A stretch of 64,000 nt of DNA from Macrobrachium rosenbergii (GCF_040412425.1 NC_089782.1:42483822-42547821), one strand, 5' to 3'; counted from the stretch's first letter, positions 34,825 to 46,399 are shown. Numbers and translations are program-made. The notes: generated by a model from the sequence alone, not told the origin.

Positions 34825-34881
<57 letters not shown>
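34333..34881. repeat. Composite array: spacer + (ATT)n
   Basis: The spacer TTCGTTTTGTTTCATGAAAA (variants at ~34335, 34546, 34670 and 34800; a weaker one at 34424) alternates with ATT arrays. Frames on both strands are Ile, Leu or Asn homopolymers. Confidence 0.88.
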
Positions 34882-34883
<2 letters not shown>

Positions 34884-35165
34884 TTGGGCACTTTACTTCC
34901 TGATTCATGCACGTTATAGAGCACAGTATGGAATAGGAAACCTTCGATTGCATTGTTCATCGACACATTTCTTTATCCCTAGGCTTTGGAATTCACTTCC
35001 ACGTTGCCGTTTTCCCCGAATCATGCAGCCCGTCCTTTAATAGGCTGGTCTCTGACTTCCTTCAGTGTTAAAATCTCCTAATTCTTCTTCCTTTCCCTTT
35101 GACTGGTTCCCATTGGGCCTAGACTAGATGAGGGGGCCCTAGTTACGACTCCCATCGGGCTCTGT
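34882..35165 (+). pseudogene. Non-LTR retrotransposon 3' end remnant (WNSLP motif)
   Basis: A plus frame ending at 35040 reads HFFIPRLWNSLPRCRFP near its C-terminus. The F-P-R-WN-LP pattern is typical of the C-terminus of many arthropod non-LTR polyproteins. The expected reverse transcriptase core is absent; an ATT array replaces it upstream. The following ~125 bp (CCCATTGGGCCTAGACTAG) would be 3' untranslated sequence. Confidence 0.55.
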
Positions 35166-35795
35166 ATTAAAAAAAAAATTAGCTTCCTCTCCCATTTCTT
35201 AAGTTAAAGGAACAACAAATTGTGGACGTAATATGCAATATTTTTGGGTTCACAGACTACCTTCCTAAATTGGATACGGCAGGAAACGCAAATTATGAAA
35301 TATAAACGGTATTTATGAGTAGTTTAGATCCATAATCTGTTTTCTGAATGTAAATGCTACCAGATATGTACACTTTTTTTTTTTTAATTCAAATGAAAAA
35401 CCGAGTCAAGCTATGAAATTTACGTCAAATGCTGCTGATAATTTTTGCCAGTTTAAAATAACGAAGAACGTTAGTGTTTAGGGACGCTTCTTTTAAGTAG
35501 GGTTAAATTATAACTGATGTTGATAGACACAGAACGAAAATTGAGGTAATTCATAAAATTCCTAAGGTTGATGAGAGATGTTTGATGTAAGGTGGAAATA
35601 ACGTGACAAGGAAACGCCACGTATAAATTAAAGTAGAATACCATAAAAATGAAAGAAAACGAATTCACCGTCGTTAAAGAAAATGGTGCTTGTGACAGAT
35701 AACTAAAATATTGTAGACTGCTTGCCTTTTGCAGTAGAAGTAGAGTATACCGCTTCATTCCAACGCTTCTTATTGATTGTGGAAATTATTTGTAG

Positions 35796-35796
<1 letters not shown>
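35166..35796. other. AT-rich DNA, no gene seen
   Basis: A 95-codon minus frame (35471-35758) has no recognisable domain. Confidence 0.4.
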
Positions 35797-35840
<44 letters not shown>

Positions 35841-35890
35841 TATATATATATATATATATAATATATATATATATATATTTATATATAAAT
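35797..35890. repeat. Interrupted (TA)n microsatellite
   Basis: TA tract with two short A/T interruptions. Confidence 0.95.
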
Positions 35891-36169
35891 CAATATGAAA
35901 ATCAATACTACAGTCTTGAGCGAGTTACTGACGGGGATACGGAGCCTAATTTTCGCGAAAATGGGAAAAATTCTATTTTTTTGTTTTTGTTTTTCGCTGT
36001 AATTAAGTCTCACGGTTTCGCTGGAACTAGTATAACTTTGAATATCTTGTTTCACTAGGGTGACAGAGTTGACATTTTGATGTTTAAAAATACATGGCCT
36101 GTAGTATAACCAACGATATTATTTTACTTCAAACCATTATTGCATATTGGAATTAAATTTATTTTTCCT

Positions 36170-36503
36170 ATGTTTAAATGTGTGCTTTGAACGTTTCCCA
36201 CATTCGTTTCGTTAGCAAATAAGGACTTTTAGAGATAATGAACCAGAGATAATGTACCTCACACTTATATCCTACAATTCGGGGGACCACAATGGGATAG
36301 AGGGGTTTCTGGATTGGGGGAAACACGAAACGAGTGAAATACAAGGAATTCAATCCTATTGATAGTTCTCATGTAGAATGAGGTAAGTTTATGGAATGTT
36401 TTCAAACTAATAATCACGGGGAACCTCGTACAATTAGGGATGATGAGGGGTAATTCTTTAAAGAAACGAAAGTCGGAAACGTTCAAAGCACACATTAAAA
36501 CAT
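36170..36503. mobile_element. Candidate fold-back or MITE with 29-bp inverted ends
   Basis: ATGTTTAAATGTGTGCTTTG... (36170-36198) is the inverse of 36475-36503 (GGAAACGTTCAAAGCACACA...), 28 of 29 matching, and weaker symmetry continues outward (T/C-rich) and inward (TTCGTTTC). I see no clear target duplication. The interior carries a 76-codon minus frame that I cannot identify. Confidence 0.5.
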
Positions 36504-36889
36504 AAGAAGAAATACAGAATAGGATAAATTTAAAGTAAAGTTTTTAGTAAACACTCAGGAACATTTCCATATTTAGAAAGATGTTTTGATTATTCAGAAG
36601 ATATAACTTTTATTGTCAGCATTTTTTGGATATGATTAATCACCCCTCTTTGACTTTATTGGCTCATATTCATACAGCACATAATATTGCTGCTTTTCAA
36701 ACGTCTATAAGCAAATGAGCCCACCAATTTATTAAGCTAGTTAGGAATAATTCATGTTTACATTTTTGCTGTTCCACGAAAAATATTTGATATCTGCATT
36801 TTTAAAGGAAGCTTTAAACATAACATATTGGCCAGTGTCAGTTTGTGTCTGTGCTTGTAGTTTTTGTGTATTTATGTGTGTGTGTGTAT

Positions 36890-36891
<2 letters not shown>
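36504..36891. other. No gene seen
   Basis: AT-rich unique DNA leading into a TG-rich stretch. Confidence 0.4.

Positions 36892-36936
<45 letters not shown>
36892..36936. repeat. (GA)n microsatellite
   Basis: GA run preceded by a short TG run. Confidence 0.95.
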
Positions 36937-36940
<4 letters not shown>

Positions 36941-37266
36941 TTTAATGTAGGAATAGAGTAAGTGTACTTGTCCTTAGTATTTAGCAAACACACGGCCACA
37001 CATCCCACATACATGTTTGTTCTAGCAAGGACTGCTCTTACAGGCGGTAGCATTTCGGTTTACAGCAAGTATTAAAAGTATTAGGGATGAGGTTGCAAAA
37101 CTCATGGTCATCTATGCCTGCATGCGACTCATCACAGTTGGCATACTATCAGGTGAAATATTAACTACGTATTCAAACGATGACAAATAGCTTTAAGGGG
37201 ACGCCCTTAAATCGTCTTGCCTCGCTCGAAAATCGAACATCTACTTTCTCGCCGGATAAGATTGTG

Positions 37267-37346
<80 letters not shown>

Positions 37347-37362
37347 TATATATATACATATG

Positions 37363-37429
<67 letters not shown>
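37267..37429. repeat. (TA)n microsatellite with central interruption
   Basis: Two TA tracts around ACACATTATATATATACATA. Confidence 0.96.
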
Positions 37430-37431
<2 letters not shown>

Positions 37432-37867
37432 TGTGATTGCGTGCATATATTCAGATTGATACGCACTCTATTTTTCATGGTCGACTGGGGACGAGCAATG
37501 AAAACGCGTTATTGGAAAAATTCTCCTGTTTTGTTAACCTTTCTTTGCGAGAAAGTTCATTACTATCACAGTCACGCTCGTTTCTATTCGCGACGAATTC
37601 CATTTATTGTGTCCTACCGGCACAAAATACCATACCTCTTACAGGTAAACCCGACTAAAAGCTAAATTAAGCTTAGTATATGCCGTACTTTTTTTTCTTT
37701 TAGACAAGCATTAATAATTGTATGCCTATGAACGTGCCACAGTATTGCTAAATACACAGTGACGTAAAAAGACATATCAATAGGATGAATATATTACCGG
37801 CTAATAGGTGAGGGTGTAAATGGAGCCTGGAGCCATTGAGATAGGCCGAAAGGTGCTCTTAATTGCA

Positions 37868-37869
<2 letters not shown>
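37430..37869. other. Unique DNA, no gene seen
   Basis: Plus frames of 73 codons and the tail of a 161-codon frame cross here; the latter begins in the TA array. No motif recognised. Confidence 0.35.
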
Positions 37870-37909
<40 letters not shown>

Positions 37910-37942
37910 GTCCTATCATTATGAGCCTAAGACATGTATGGT

Positions 37943-37987
<45 letters not shown>

Positions 37988-38140
37988 GTTCTATCATTAA
38001 TGGCCTAAGATATGTATGTTAACTCTCTCTCTCTCTCTCTCTCTCTCTGATTTCCTATCATTACGAGCCTAAGAAAATTATAGTGACACACTCTCTTTCT
38101 CTCGGATGTCCTATCATTATGAGCCTAAGAAATGTATGGT

Positions 38141-38201
<61 letters not shown>

Positions 38202-38244
38202 CTTCTCTCTTTGGATTTCATCATTAGGAGCCTAAGAATTGTAT

Positions 38245-38319
<75 letters not shown>

Positions 38320-38421
38320 CCTATCATTACGGGCATAAAAATGTATAGTGAAATGTATAGTGACTCTCTCTCTTTCTCTCTCTCTCATTTCCTATCATTT
38401 CGGGCATCAGAAATGTACAGT

Positions 38422-38486
<65 letters not shown>

Positions 38487-38574
38487 CTTATCATTACGGG
38501 CATAAGAAATGTATAGTGACTCTCTCTTTCTCTCTCTCTCATTTCCTATCATTTCGGGCATAAGAAATGCACAG

Positions 38575-38630
<56 letters not shown>
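37870..38630. repeat. Composite array: ~37-bp spacer + (CT)n, about nine spacers
   Basis: The spacer GATGTCCTATCATTATGAGC then CTAAGAAATGTATGGTAA recurs at ~37906, 37984, 38048, 38104, 38210, 38316, 38388, 38482 and 38541, each separated by (CT)n of 8-70 bp. The later spacers share ATTTCCTATCATT-CGGGCAT, forming a subfamily at the distal end. Confidence 0.92.
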
Positions 38631-38633
<3 letters not shown>

Positions 38634-39040
38634 AACAGACAGGTAATATTTTTAATGACGGTTATTAGTAGTATAATGTAAGTTTATTGTGAGTGACAGA
38701 GTTATATTGTGAGTCGCATTATGTTTAGATGGCGATATACATTTTAGTTGTATATTATTCAGAAAACATTTTCCTAAGAAGTAAAAGAAATAAATGTAAA
38801 TAAATGGAACGAAAGTGTGAAAGTAACGAGAGCAGAATAAATATAGGAAAGGCGTCGTATGCACTATATCTCCAAGTGCTAACTAAGTGTTAGCTCCCTA
38901 ATGCGGTCACAAGTGCTCTGTACTTGCTCTGAATTCTTTGATCACCTTGCTTTCTTATTTTGCAACAAGGAATCTGTATCAGAGGTAAAACTGAAGCCGT
39001 GCTTGTTGGTGCTTTTGTGGTGCCATCAAATCGAATAATG
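38631..39040. other. No gene seen
   Basis: Unique AT-rich DNA. Confidence 0.4.
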
Positions 39041-39054
39041 AGGACTGAAATTTG

Positions 39055-39373
39055 GCCCCGTAGGGGGTTAGTGCCGTTAGTGCACCTCACGCGCAGTGCT
39101 CTGTAGGCATTGCTGGAAGTTCTCTGCAGCGTCCCTTAGACCCCTAGCTGCAACCCCTTTCATTCCTTTTATTGTACCTCCATTCAAATTCTCTCTCTTC
39201 CATCTCACTTTCCACCCTCTTCTAACAATTATTTCATGGTGCACCTGCGAGGTTTTCCTCCTGTTACACCTTTGTAACCTTTTACTGTCAGTTTTCCTTT
39301 CAGCGCTGACTGACCTCATAGGTCCCAGCGCTGGGCCTTCGGCCGAAATTGTATATTCAATTCTTATATTCTA
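39055..39373 (+). mobile_element. S1 SINE-like retroposon
   Basis: From CCCCGTAGGGGGTTAGTGCC to TATATTCAATTCTTATATTC. Flanks CTGAAATTTGG and CTTGAATTTGC may be a worn duplication (8 of 11). The minus-strand frame of 80 codons over this copy is shared with other S1 copies because they are the same repeat. Confidence 0.8.
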
Positions 39374-39689
39374 CTTGAATTTGCACTAGCATAGAAAATG
39401 CATTGGGTACTTAGTACGAATTTTGGAGAAATTGTATTTAAAGATGGCAGATTTGAGCATGCTGTGCACCTGTAATTTTAGTTAATCAGATTTTCTCCCA
39501 TCAAGTACTGTTACTATTATGTGGTTACAGCTACAACGACAACGACTGATACCTATTTGGAAGTCTTTACTGACATAGGTTTATTTTCAATATCATGAGT
39601 AAACCCGTTGTATATAGGAAGCATTAAGCGACAATATCAGAAAATTCTCCCTTAAAAGTTGAATTAAAATACCACTCTGCGCCGAGCTT
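39374..39689. other. No gene seen
   Basis: Unique spacer between two S1 copies. Confidence 0.4.
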
Positions 39690-39701
39690 TATAGTAAATG
39701 T

Positions 39702-40013
39702 TCCCCGTAGGGGTGTAGTGCCGTCAGTGCTCCTTTTAGGATGCGCTGTAGGCATTACTAAAGGTTCTTTGCAGCGTGCCTTCGGCCCCTAGCTGCAACC
39801 CCTTTCGTTCCTTTTACTGTACCTCCATTCATATTATCTTTCTTCCATCTTGCTTTCCACCCTTTCCTTACAGTTATTTCAAAGTGCAGCTGCGAGGTTA
39901 TCCTCATGTTACGCCTCTCAAACATCTTACTCTCAATTTCCTTTCCAGCGCTGAATGACCTCATAGGCCCCAGTGCTTGACCTTTGGCCTAAACTTTATA
40001 TTCCATTCCATTC
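39702..40013 (+). mobile_element. S1 SINE-like retroposon (reference copy)
   Basis: A perfect 12-bp target duplication, TATAGTAAATGT, lies at 39690-39701 and 40014-40025. The element is 312 bp, starts TCCCCGTAGGGG and ends TATATTCCATTCCATTC, so an ATTCC repeat marks the 3' end in the manner of target-primed insertion. I do not see convincing Pol III A and B boxes, so the head may not be tRNA-derived. Confidence 0.92.
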
Positions 40014-40277
40014 TATAGTAAATGTCTCCTATATCCGTAGGGTTACGTAAAAACAAGGTATTAAATAAAACAGATACTAAAGTTGCCAAAATTCTGAGAG
40101 ATGACCTATTGTGATTTGCACAATTCAGTCTCAACCCAGTGTCCTTAGGGTAAATGACATTGCTGAAGTATTGTTAAATATTTCTGTACCTTCATTGCTG
40201 ATCAAGAAGATACTTTTCGAAATTCACCAAAGCATGTATCTTGGATATTGTAGTAAAGTTTAAAGAGGATCCACAGT

Positions 40278-40703
40278 TTTTTTTTTTTTTTAGCTTTCTG
40301 TCAATGAAAACTATTGTGCCGACTTTGTCCCGTCTGCACTTTATTCCGTCCGCTCTTTTTCTGGCCGCCCTCAGATCTTCAAAACTACTGAGGCTAGAGG
40401 GCTGCAAGTTGGTATGTTGATCATCCACGCTCCAATCATCAAAAAAACCAAATTGCAGCCCTCTAACCTCAGTAGTTTTTATTTTTATTTAAGGTTAAAG
40501 TTAGCCATGATCGTGCTTCTGGCAACGACATAGGACAGGCCGCCACCAGGCCGTGGTTAAAGTTTCATGGGAGACGGCTCATACAGCATTATACCGAGAC
40601 CACCGAAAGGTAGATTTATTTTCGGTGACCTTGATTATAGCTGTAGTGGCTGTACAGAAAACTCGATTGCGCTGAAGAGACATCGGCGGATTTTTTACTT
40701 GTT
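40278..40703 (+). mobile_element. Family H Helitron2-like element (copy 7)
   Basis: Following a T-run, TTAGCTTTCTGTCAATGAAAACTATTG begins the element. The internal palindrome lies at ~40382-40485. The 3' end has TACAGAAAACTCGATT, a degraded hairpin (GCGCTGAAGAGACATCGGCGG) and TTTTTTACTTGTT at 40703. Confidence 0.75.
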
Positions 40704-40974
40704 TTTAGTTCTCAGACTACCAAATTACATAACCAGAATCAGCTATGGTTGATGGAGCTGGCGATGGTAAGCAAATAGCTTCAACGCGTGAGTGCTGCTC
40801 TAAAGATTATAATTTTTGCAGTCAGCATAAAAGAGGCTGGACTACGGTAGATTACCTTTCTTGGTCGTTCGCTTCTATTCTTGTAAATTATATACTAAGG
40901 TAGTTAACCCGGTTTTCTCTTCAATTTTAATAATGGCCGAACATGAATCTCTGTAGTGAATGCCACGTAATAAA
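40704..40974. other. No gene seen
   Basis: Unique DNA immediately upstream of the non-LTR remnant. Confidence 0.4.
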
Positions 40975-41202
40975 AGAGAGGCGGTGGAACCAATCAAGAG
41001 AGCTAAGAACATGCCAGTGATGGGGAGGAGGAGTGTGGGGCGTCAGCGGATCAGATGGTTGGATGCGGTGAGAAGGGATATGGGTGTGGTGGGACTGGGG
41101 AAAGAAGAAGATGCAAGAAGTTGAAGTAGATGAAGAAGTTGACTCGAGCGGCCGACCCTGCTATACAGTGGGACTAATAAGGTCCAAAGAAGAAGAAGAA
41201 TC
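40975..41202 (+). pseudogene. Non-LTR retrotransposon C-terminus and 3' tail
   Basis: From 40978 the frame reads EAVEPIKRAKNMPVMGRR, then RIRWLDAVRRDM, then a stop at 41121-41123. After a frame change it reads KKLTRAADPAIQWD and double stop (41132-41179). These motifs (basic stretch, RW-D-VRRDM, AADPA-WD-stop) mark the end of the second polyprotein of many arthropod non-LTR elements. The tail (GGTCCAAAGAAGAAGAAGAA) is AAG-rich. It is the apparent source of the 30.8-kb minisatellite unit. Confidence 0.75.
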
Positions 41203-42625
41203 GCTGTAGGAAATCCTCTTGTAGGTCTGGGATTTGGGTTTGTTTATTTGTGATTTAAGCTCATTGATCACGGATCAGTTGTGGATAGGGCATATAATTG
41301 GTTGTTACTTAATAATTGTTAGAAACCTCCTTCCGGCCCCAAAAAATTGTAAAAACAAGGTTTCTAGGAAAATACAAGGAAGTGAAGACTATATGTTGGA
41401 AAGCCCATTACAGATATGATGAAAGGTAGGTAAAAAGTCTTGAAGACTATTATTCAAAGGGACATCATTGTTAAAAATCCAAATAAAAAATAACACTTAG
41501 ATTTTACACCAGAGTTGCTTAAAATATGGGAAAATCTCGCTCGTGGTTGTGAATATCAGCCCTGCAAATAAGATTCGAATTTTTCCAGCAGTCATACACT
41601 GCAGTGTCAACGTAATGCAAAACAAAATTCTTCAGTCCAACATTACATTATCCCCATTCCTTTCTTCATTCTTGCTGTCCAGCATCCCTTGACTATTACC
41701 TCGTTTTGTACTTCATCTCTACACTCTGGACCTCTTCATCTTGCTTTCCAACTTCTCCAACCTCTTCTTTTCGTTACCGTAACGCTGAATGGCCGAAATT
41801 ACCCCAGTGCTTGCTTAACAGCCTAAATTTCATAAAATCATAAATCAGGCTGTTCTACGCTATGCATTACCAGTACGAGCTTAAAAAAGGTCAGTAAGAA
41901 TGTCCATGTCATGATAAATATACTTTTGACGATTTCCCCAGTTGTAGATAAACGGCCCTGTAAAATTAGGCTCCCAATTCCGGCAAACTAAGTTATATGT
42001 TTGGTATTCTCCCACGTACACTCATTTGCAAATGCATGCTATCAGATGATAAATATTCTTAGCAGAAAGGTACATGAAGCGCATGAGTTCTTTTTACGAA
42101 AAGACCCATTGTTTCTTCTGCCAGGAAACTTCACGCTCGTGTGGTAAATGAGCATCTGTGGAGGCAGGCGCATATGGATTTTTGTGATTGTACGCTGTTT
42201 TTTTTTTTTCAATTGTCTGTGCGTCTGTGTACGCACACGTGTGACATACTTCCCATCACGGTATCAGTTTCTCCCATGGAAGAAAAACCTTCAGTCTTAT
42301 CGGGCTGATAATGAGATTCTTGTCATTCAGAATGACTTTGACCGTGAATCTGAGAGCCATTTTTTTTCCCGTGTGTTTTTATGGAAGAGAAATTTAGAGG
42401 TGAGGTATTCCTGTTCCTCATCTGACGCTTTTTCAAATGAAAAAAAATTTGATATCGATGGCAAGGCGCTTTTCTGTTTCGGGTATGTTTTTACCACTGC
42501 CTTTTGCATATTTATTGTATTGAAAATCTATAATTCATACTTTAATTGTAGATGTTGTTTGTGTTATCATAAATATGTTTGTTACTCAAACGCTAAGCTT
42601 TTTTTTTTTTTTTTTTTTTTTTTAG
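41203..42625. other. Unique AT-rich DNA, no gene seen
   Basis: The plus frame 42148-42642 (164 codons) contains long Phe runs from T-tracts and no known domain. A stretch at 41640-41830 vaguely resembles a very old S1 copy. A 23-nt T-run ends at 42623. Confidence 0.35.
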
Positions 42626-42695
42626 GTGGTGGTGACTTATAAATCAACCTGGCAGCTTCTTTTGGACATCATACACTTACGGTTCAAGTAGAAAG
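42626..42695 (+). other. Candidate 70-nt non-coding exon
   Basis: A 23-nt T-run ending in AG (42624-42625) makes an acceptor-like signal, and AAAG|GTAAGAAG (GT at 42696) is a good donor. All three frames contain a stop inside, so it could only be untranslated or terminal. The T-run may be simple sequence rather than a splice signal. Confidence 0.15.
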
Positions 42696-42759
42696 GTAAG
42701 AAGAGTCCAGCTTTTTAAAAATCCTTTCTTTTGATTAAATGGGTATCATACTTTGAATA

Positions 42760-43074
42760 CCACGTAGGGGGATAGTGCCATCAGTGCACCTCACGCGATG
42801 CACTGTAGGCATTATTTAAAGGTTCTTTGCAGCGTCCCTTCGGCCCCTAGCTGCAACCCTTTGCATTCCTTTCACTGTACCTCCGCTCATGTCCTCTTTC
42901 TTCCATCTTACTTTCCACCCTCTCCTAACAATTGTTTCATAGTGCAACTGCGAGGTTTTCCTCCTGATACACCTTTAAAACCTCCTTTACTCTCAATTTT
43001 CCTTTCGGCGCCTATTGACCTCTTAGGTCCCAGCGCCTGGCATCAGGCCTAAATCTCATATTCCGATTCCATTC
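42760..43074 (+). mobile_element. S1 SINE-like retroposon
   Basis: Target duplication CATACTTTGAATA (42747-42759) versus CATACTTTTGAATA (43075-43088), one T apart. Length 315 bp, ending CGATTCCATTC. Confidence 0.9.
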
Positions 43075-43088
43075 CATACTTTTGAATA

Positions 43089-44110
43089 ATCGAATAATAT
43101 TTTATGGAATGGTAAGTGTGTTAACTATAAGATTCTGTAGAAACGAGTAATGGCAAGGTGTTTCTTAACATGTGGTATTTCATAGACAACGATTATCTTG
43201 AATTATGCAATGCGAGTTTAAGATTCTCTCTGGTTCCTATACTTGAGCAAAAAATGGATTTTCATTTCATTTCTGAAGTACTCGTTTTCCCCCCTCTTAT
43301 ACTTATTCTTGGCACCCTTAATTGTCCCTCTGAGTCCTTCTCTATGTCTTGTTTCCTTCGAAACTTGACTAAATCGTGGAATGGGCTTAACCCTTCCATG
43401 AGCCTTTGCGCATAAAATTCTCATAATTTTCTTGCATTTCCCCCCTTATTTCTTTCCGAAAATGTGGAAGTTTGGTATTTCTATCCGAAGGTGTATGTAT
43501 GTATGTGTATGTATGTATGTATGTTATGAAGTGTGCTGCAATTGTGTTTACTGTATCTTCCTCAAATAGTGGTGTATAGGTCACTTTGGGTTATCAGGTA
43601 CGTGCGTATGTATACATGGTTTTCTGACTTGAATGCGTTATAAGGAACTTATCTTAAGATCCATTTAGCAACAAAACACTGAGTAACATCCCAAAAGATT
43701 GTTTATTCCTGTCGTGTTTTCCTTTATCCACAACATCTGTTATTGTGTCTGAAGCAGCTTCTCCCATAACTCACTATCTAGCTGTAACTAGATATTCCGC
43801 GGAACGAGAACGCGTGACAGCAGTTTCCATTTTGATTGTTTCAACGGGTAGACAGCTGACGTCATTCTTAATTTTGACATCTGTAAGGAACCATAAGGAG
43901 CACGGTTTTATAAAACAAAATCCGCCGGTGAAATGTCCGACTGCATTGTGGACTCTCAGGAACGTTTTGTTTGAGTTGCGAAAAGGCCTGGCGTTTCTCT
44001 GTTTTTATCAGAGGGCCTTCCCCCGCCCCCGTCCAGAAAATAAAAACCCAAAGCAAGGTCATTTATTTTGGTATATGTTTTGTTCTTTAAGGTAGTGATG
44101 ACCTCGTTTT
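43089..44110. other. Unique DNA, no gene seen
   Basis: A 116-codon plus frame (43745-44095) covers a mixed-composition stretch, but no motif is recognisable and no good splice context is seen. Short GTATGTAT repeats lie at 43488-43520. Confidence 0.35.
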
Positions 44111-44125
44111 AATCATTTAGTGTTG

Positions 44126-44433
44126 TCTCCCGTAGGGGGGTAATGCCGTCAGTGCACCTCGTGCGGTGCGCTGTAGGCATTACTTAATGTTTTTTGCAGC
44201 GTTCCTTCGGCCCCTAGCTGCAACCCCTTTCGTTTCTTTTACTCTACCTCCTTTCATATTCTATTTCTTCCACCTTACTTTCCACCCTCTCCCCACAATT
44301 GATTTGTAGTGCGACTGCGAGGTTTTCCTCCTGTTACATCTTTCAGACCCTTTACTGTCAATTTCCGTTTCAGCGCTGAATGACCTCATAGGTCCCAGTG
44401 TCTGACCTTTGGCATAAATTCTATTTTCAATTC
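44126..44433 (+). mobile_element. S1 SINE-like retroposon
   Basis: Flanks AATCATTTAGTGTTG (44111-44125) and AATCATCTGGTGTTA (44434-44448) match at 12 of 15, a worn duplication. The element runs TCTCCCGTAGGGGGG to TATTTTCAATTC. Confidence 0.87.
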
Positions 44434-44448
44434 AATCATCTGGTGTTA

Positions 44449-45949
44449 GGTGCTCTGCCTTGAGCTAGGGTCAGGCGAGGGCAGGGCAATTTGGAAGAGG
44501 GTAATGAATTTGAAGGAAGGAGTGACAGTTGATCTCCGGTAAAGTAGACATTGTCTATTTTGTTCTGAAAATAGAGATAACGTTGTATTTGTAGGTGGAG
44601 GGTCAAGTAGTTCCTTGAGACTTCCAGGATGTGAATTTTTCTTGTACTTTTTAACACGTTATTATGAAATTCTGGTGCAGTTACATCCGTGGCAACATTT
44701 CTGATTGCTGTAACTCCTGTCATCCACTTTCAAAATCATAACTGAAATTTGAAGGGAAAATAAAAGGTTATACTGTGAGTCTCAAATTGAATCCACTCAC
44801 ATTTTCTCAACGAAAGTCACACGTCTAAATTCCCATGAGAGAACGATCGCAGCTGTTTTTTTTTTCTAATTAAAACTATAATTATGGCTTCCCCTGACGT
44901 CATAATGTCTTTGACTTAGTAATGTTAAATTCCTTTAGAGTTCTCCAAAGATTTTTTTCTCAGTTGCGATTTGTAGTAACTACTAGTTCTAGATTTGGAA
45001 GCATTTATTTGTTACTTTAGTGTGGTTTTCTATTCACATTTTAATTTGCAATTAGGCTCTCCACTTTAAATTTAGCCTTACTTTCTCATTCTGTAGAACC
45101 TTCCATAATATCGTCTAATGTAGACTCATTTTAAATTGTTGGTGCGTAACAATTTTGAGATTCATTTCGACTTTTATCATAGAAAACTGAATACAAATTC
45201 ACAACTTACATGTTACAGAGTTTGGTAAAAAAGTTCAGTTCTGTATTATACTTCTTGATAATAACTTTACCATTATAAAATGGAGACATTTGGGCGTTTA
45301 CAAAACTTTCTCAAGAGATTTGCATGGCACCAAGTAAATGGAATAACATTACTCCCGAGGAAAAAAATGGCAATTGCCTCTTTAGCAAGAGAGTAATTTG
45401 AGCAACAGGTTCCATTTAAACTTTCATAAGTCTGCTCGGAACTTTGGGGAGTTGCAAATTACAGCATTGGGAAAACTTGAAGCGAAAACAAAAAAAGAAT
45501 AAGATCGTAATTGCCTGTGTATTCTTAACGTCTCAGAGCAGCTTTCAAGCCTAATTACCCCTGAATGTGAGAAAGCAAACACTGTTGTTGTTGTTGATGG
45601 GAGTCGTTCCTTGCGAATGAAAGTTGGTGAAACTCCTCGGTTCGATCGTGACGGGCGCCAATGCTGCTTCTTGAGTCTTGCGTTGCTGGAGAGAACGTAA
45701 CCCACCTCTGCCAGTGGGCTGACAGGAGATAATAGTTCTTTTTTTTATTGTTTCCTTCTTTTCTCGTTCTTTATTTCTCTCTTTTTACGTTTCCTCCCAT
45801 TCTGTTTGAACGAGATGGAAAGGCATCTCGCTTTTCATAGTCACTATCGGATATTATTACCATCCATTCCGTCATTATTCTTGATGGGTTCTTTTATTAT
45901 TTCCTTTTGCTTGCTTCCTCTCTTCCTCTGACAGCGATAATATACGTGC

Positions 45950-45950
<1 letters not shown>
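44449..45950. other. Unique AT-rich DNA, no gene seen
   Basis: Minus frames of 93-95 codons (44436-44723, 45424-45705) have no recognisable domain; the first overlaps the S1 target duplication. Confidence 0.4.

Positions 45951-46020
<70 letters not shown>
45951..46020. repeat. (TA)n microsatellite
   Basis: About 35 TA units. Confidence 0.97.
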
Positions 46021-46024
<4 letters not shown>

Positions 46025-46230
46025 TCTCTTCAAAACATCTCTTCATTTATCCTCACCTGGTAAATATATATCCATCACACAACTGTCATTATGGTTAGCC
46101 CTTTATGTTGTTTATCCCATCTGTTGTCGATGCTAGTTTGAATTTTCCGTCCAAGTTATTTCACTTTTGACCAGCTTGAAACTATATACAGTTCAGGTTT
46201 TTTATTTTTTCTCGTATCCCCTTGTGTGTA

Positions 46231-46235
<5 letters not shown>

Positions 46236-46297
<62 letters not shown>

Positions 46298-46354
46298 CGA
46301 CTTTGAATATACCACCCTCATTTCACCTTGAGCGGCTCCACCTGCAATGAAATA

Positions 46355-46394
<40 letters not shown>
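46236..46394. repeat. Two (GA)n blocks around a unique spacer
   Basis: GA at ~46236-46295 and ~46357-46394, with ~60 bp of unique DNA between. The first block is preceded by a TG run. Confidence 0.95.

Positions 46395-46399
<5 letters not shown>

Noticed and set aside
37870..38630. CRISPR-like array of repeats and spacers
   Set aside because: The non-simple segments are similar to each other and the alternating segments are microsatellite, in a eukaryotic context.
41640..41830. Old S1 copy
   Set aside because: Some S1-like phrases (CAGTGCTTG, CTAAATTTCATA) but the remainder does not align and there is no duplication; left unassigned.
42148..42642. 164-codon frame, possible membrane protein
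   Set aside because: The hydrophobic runs are T-tracts coding Phe; no motif or splice context.
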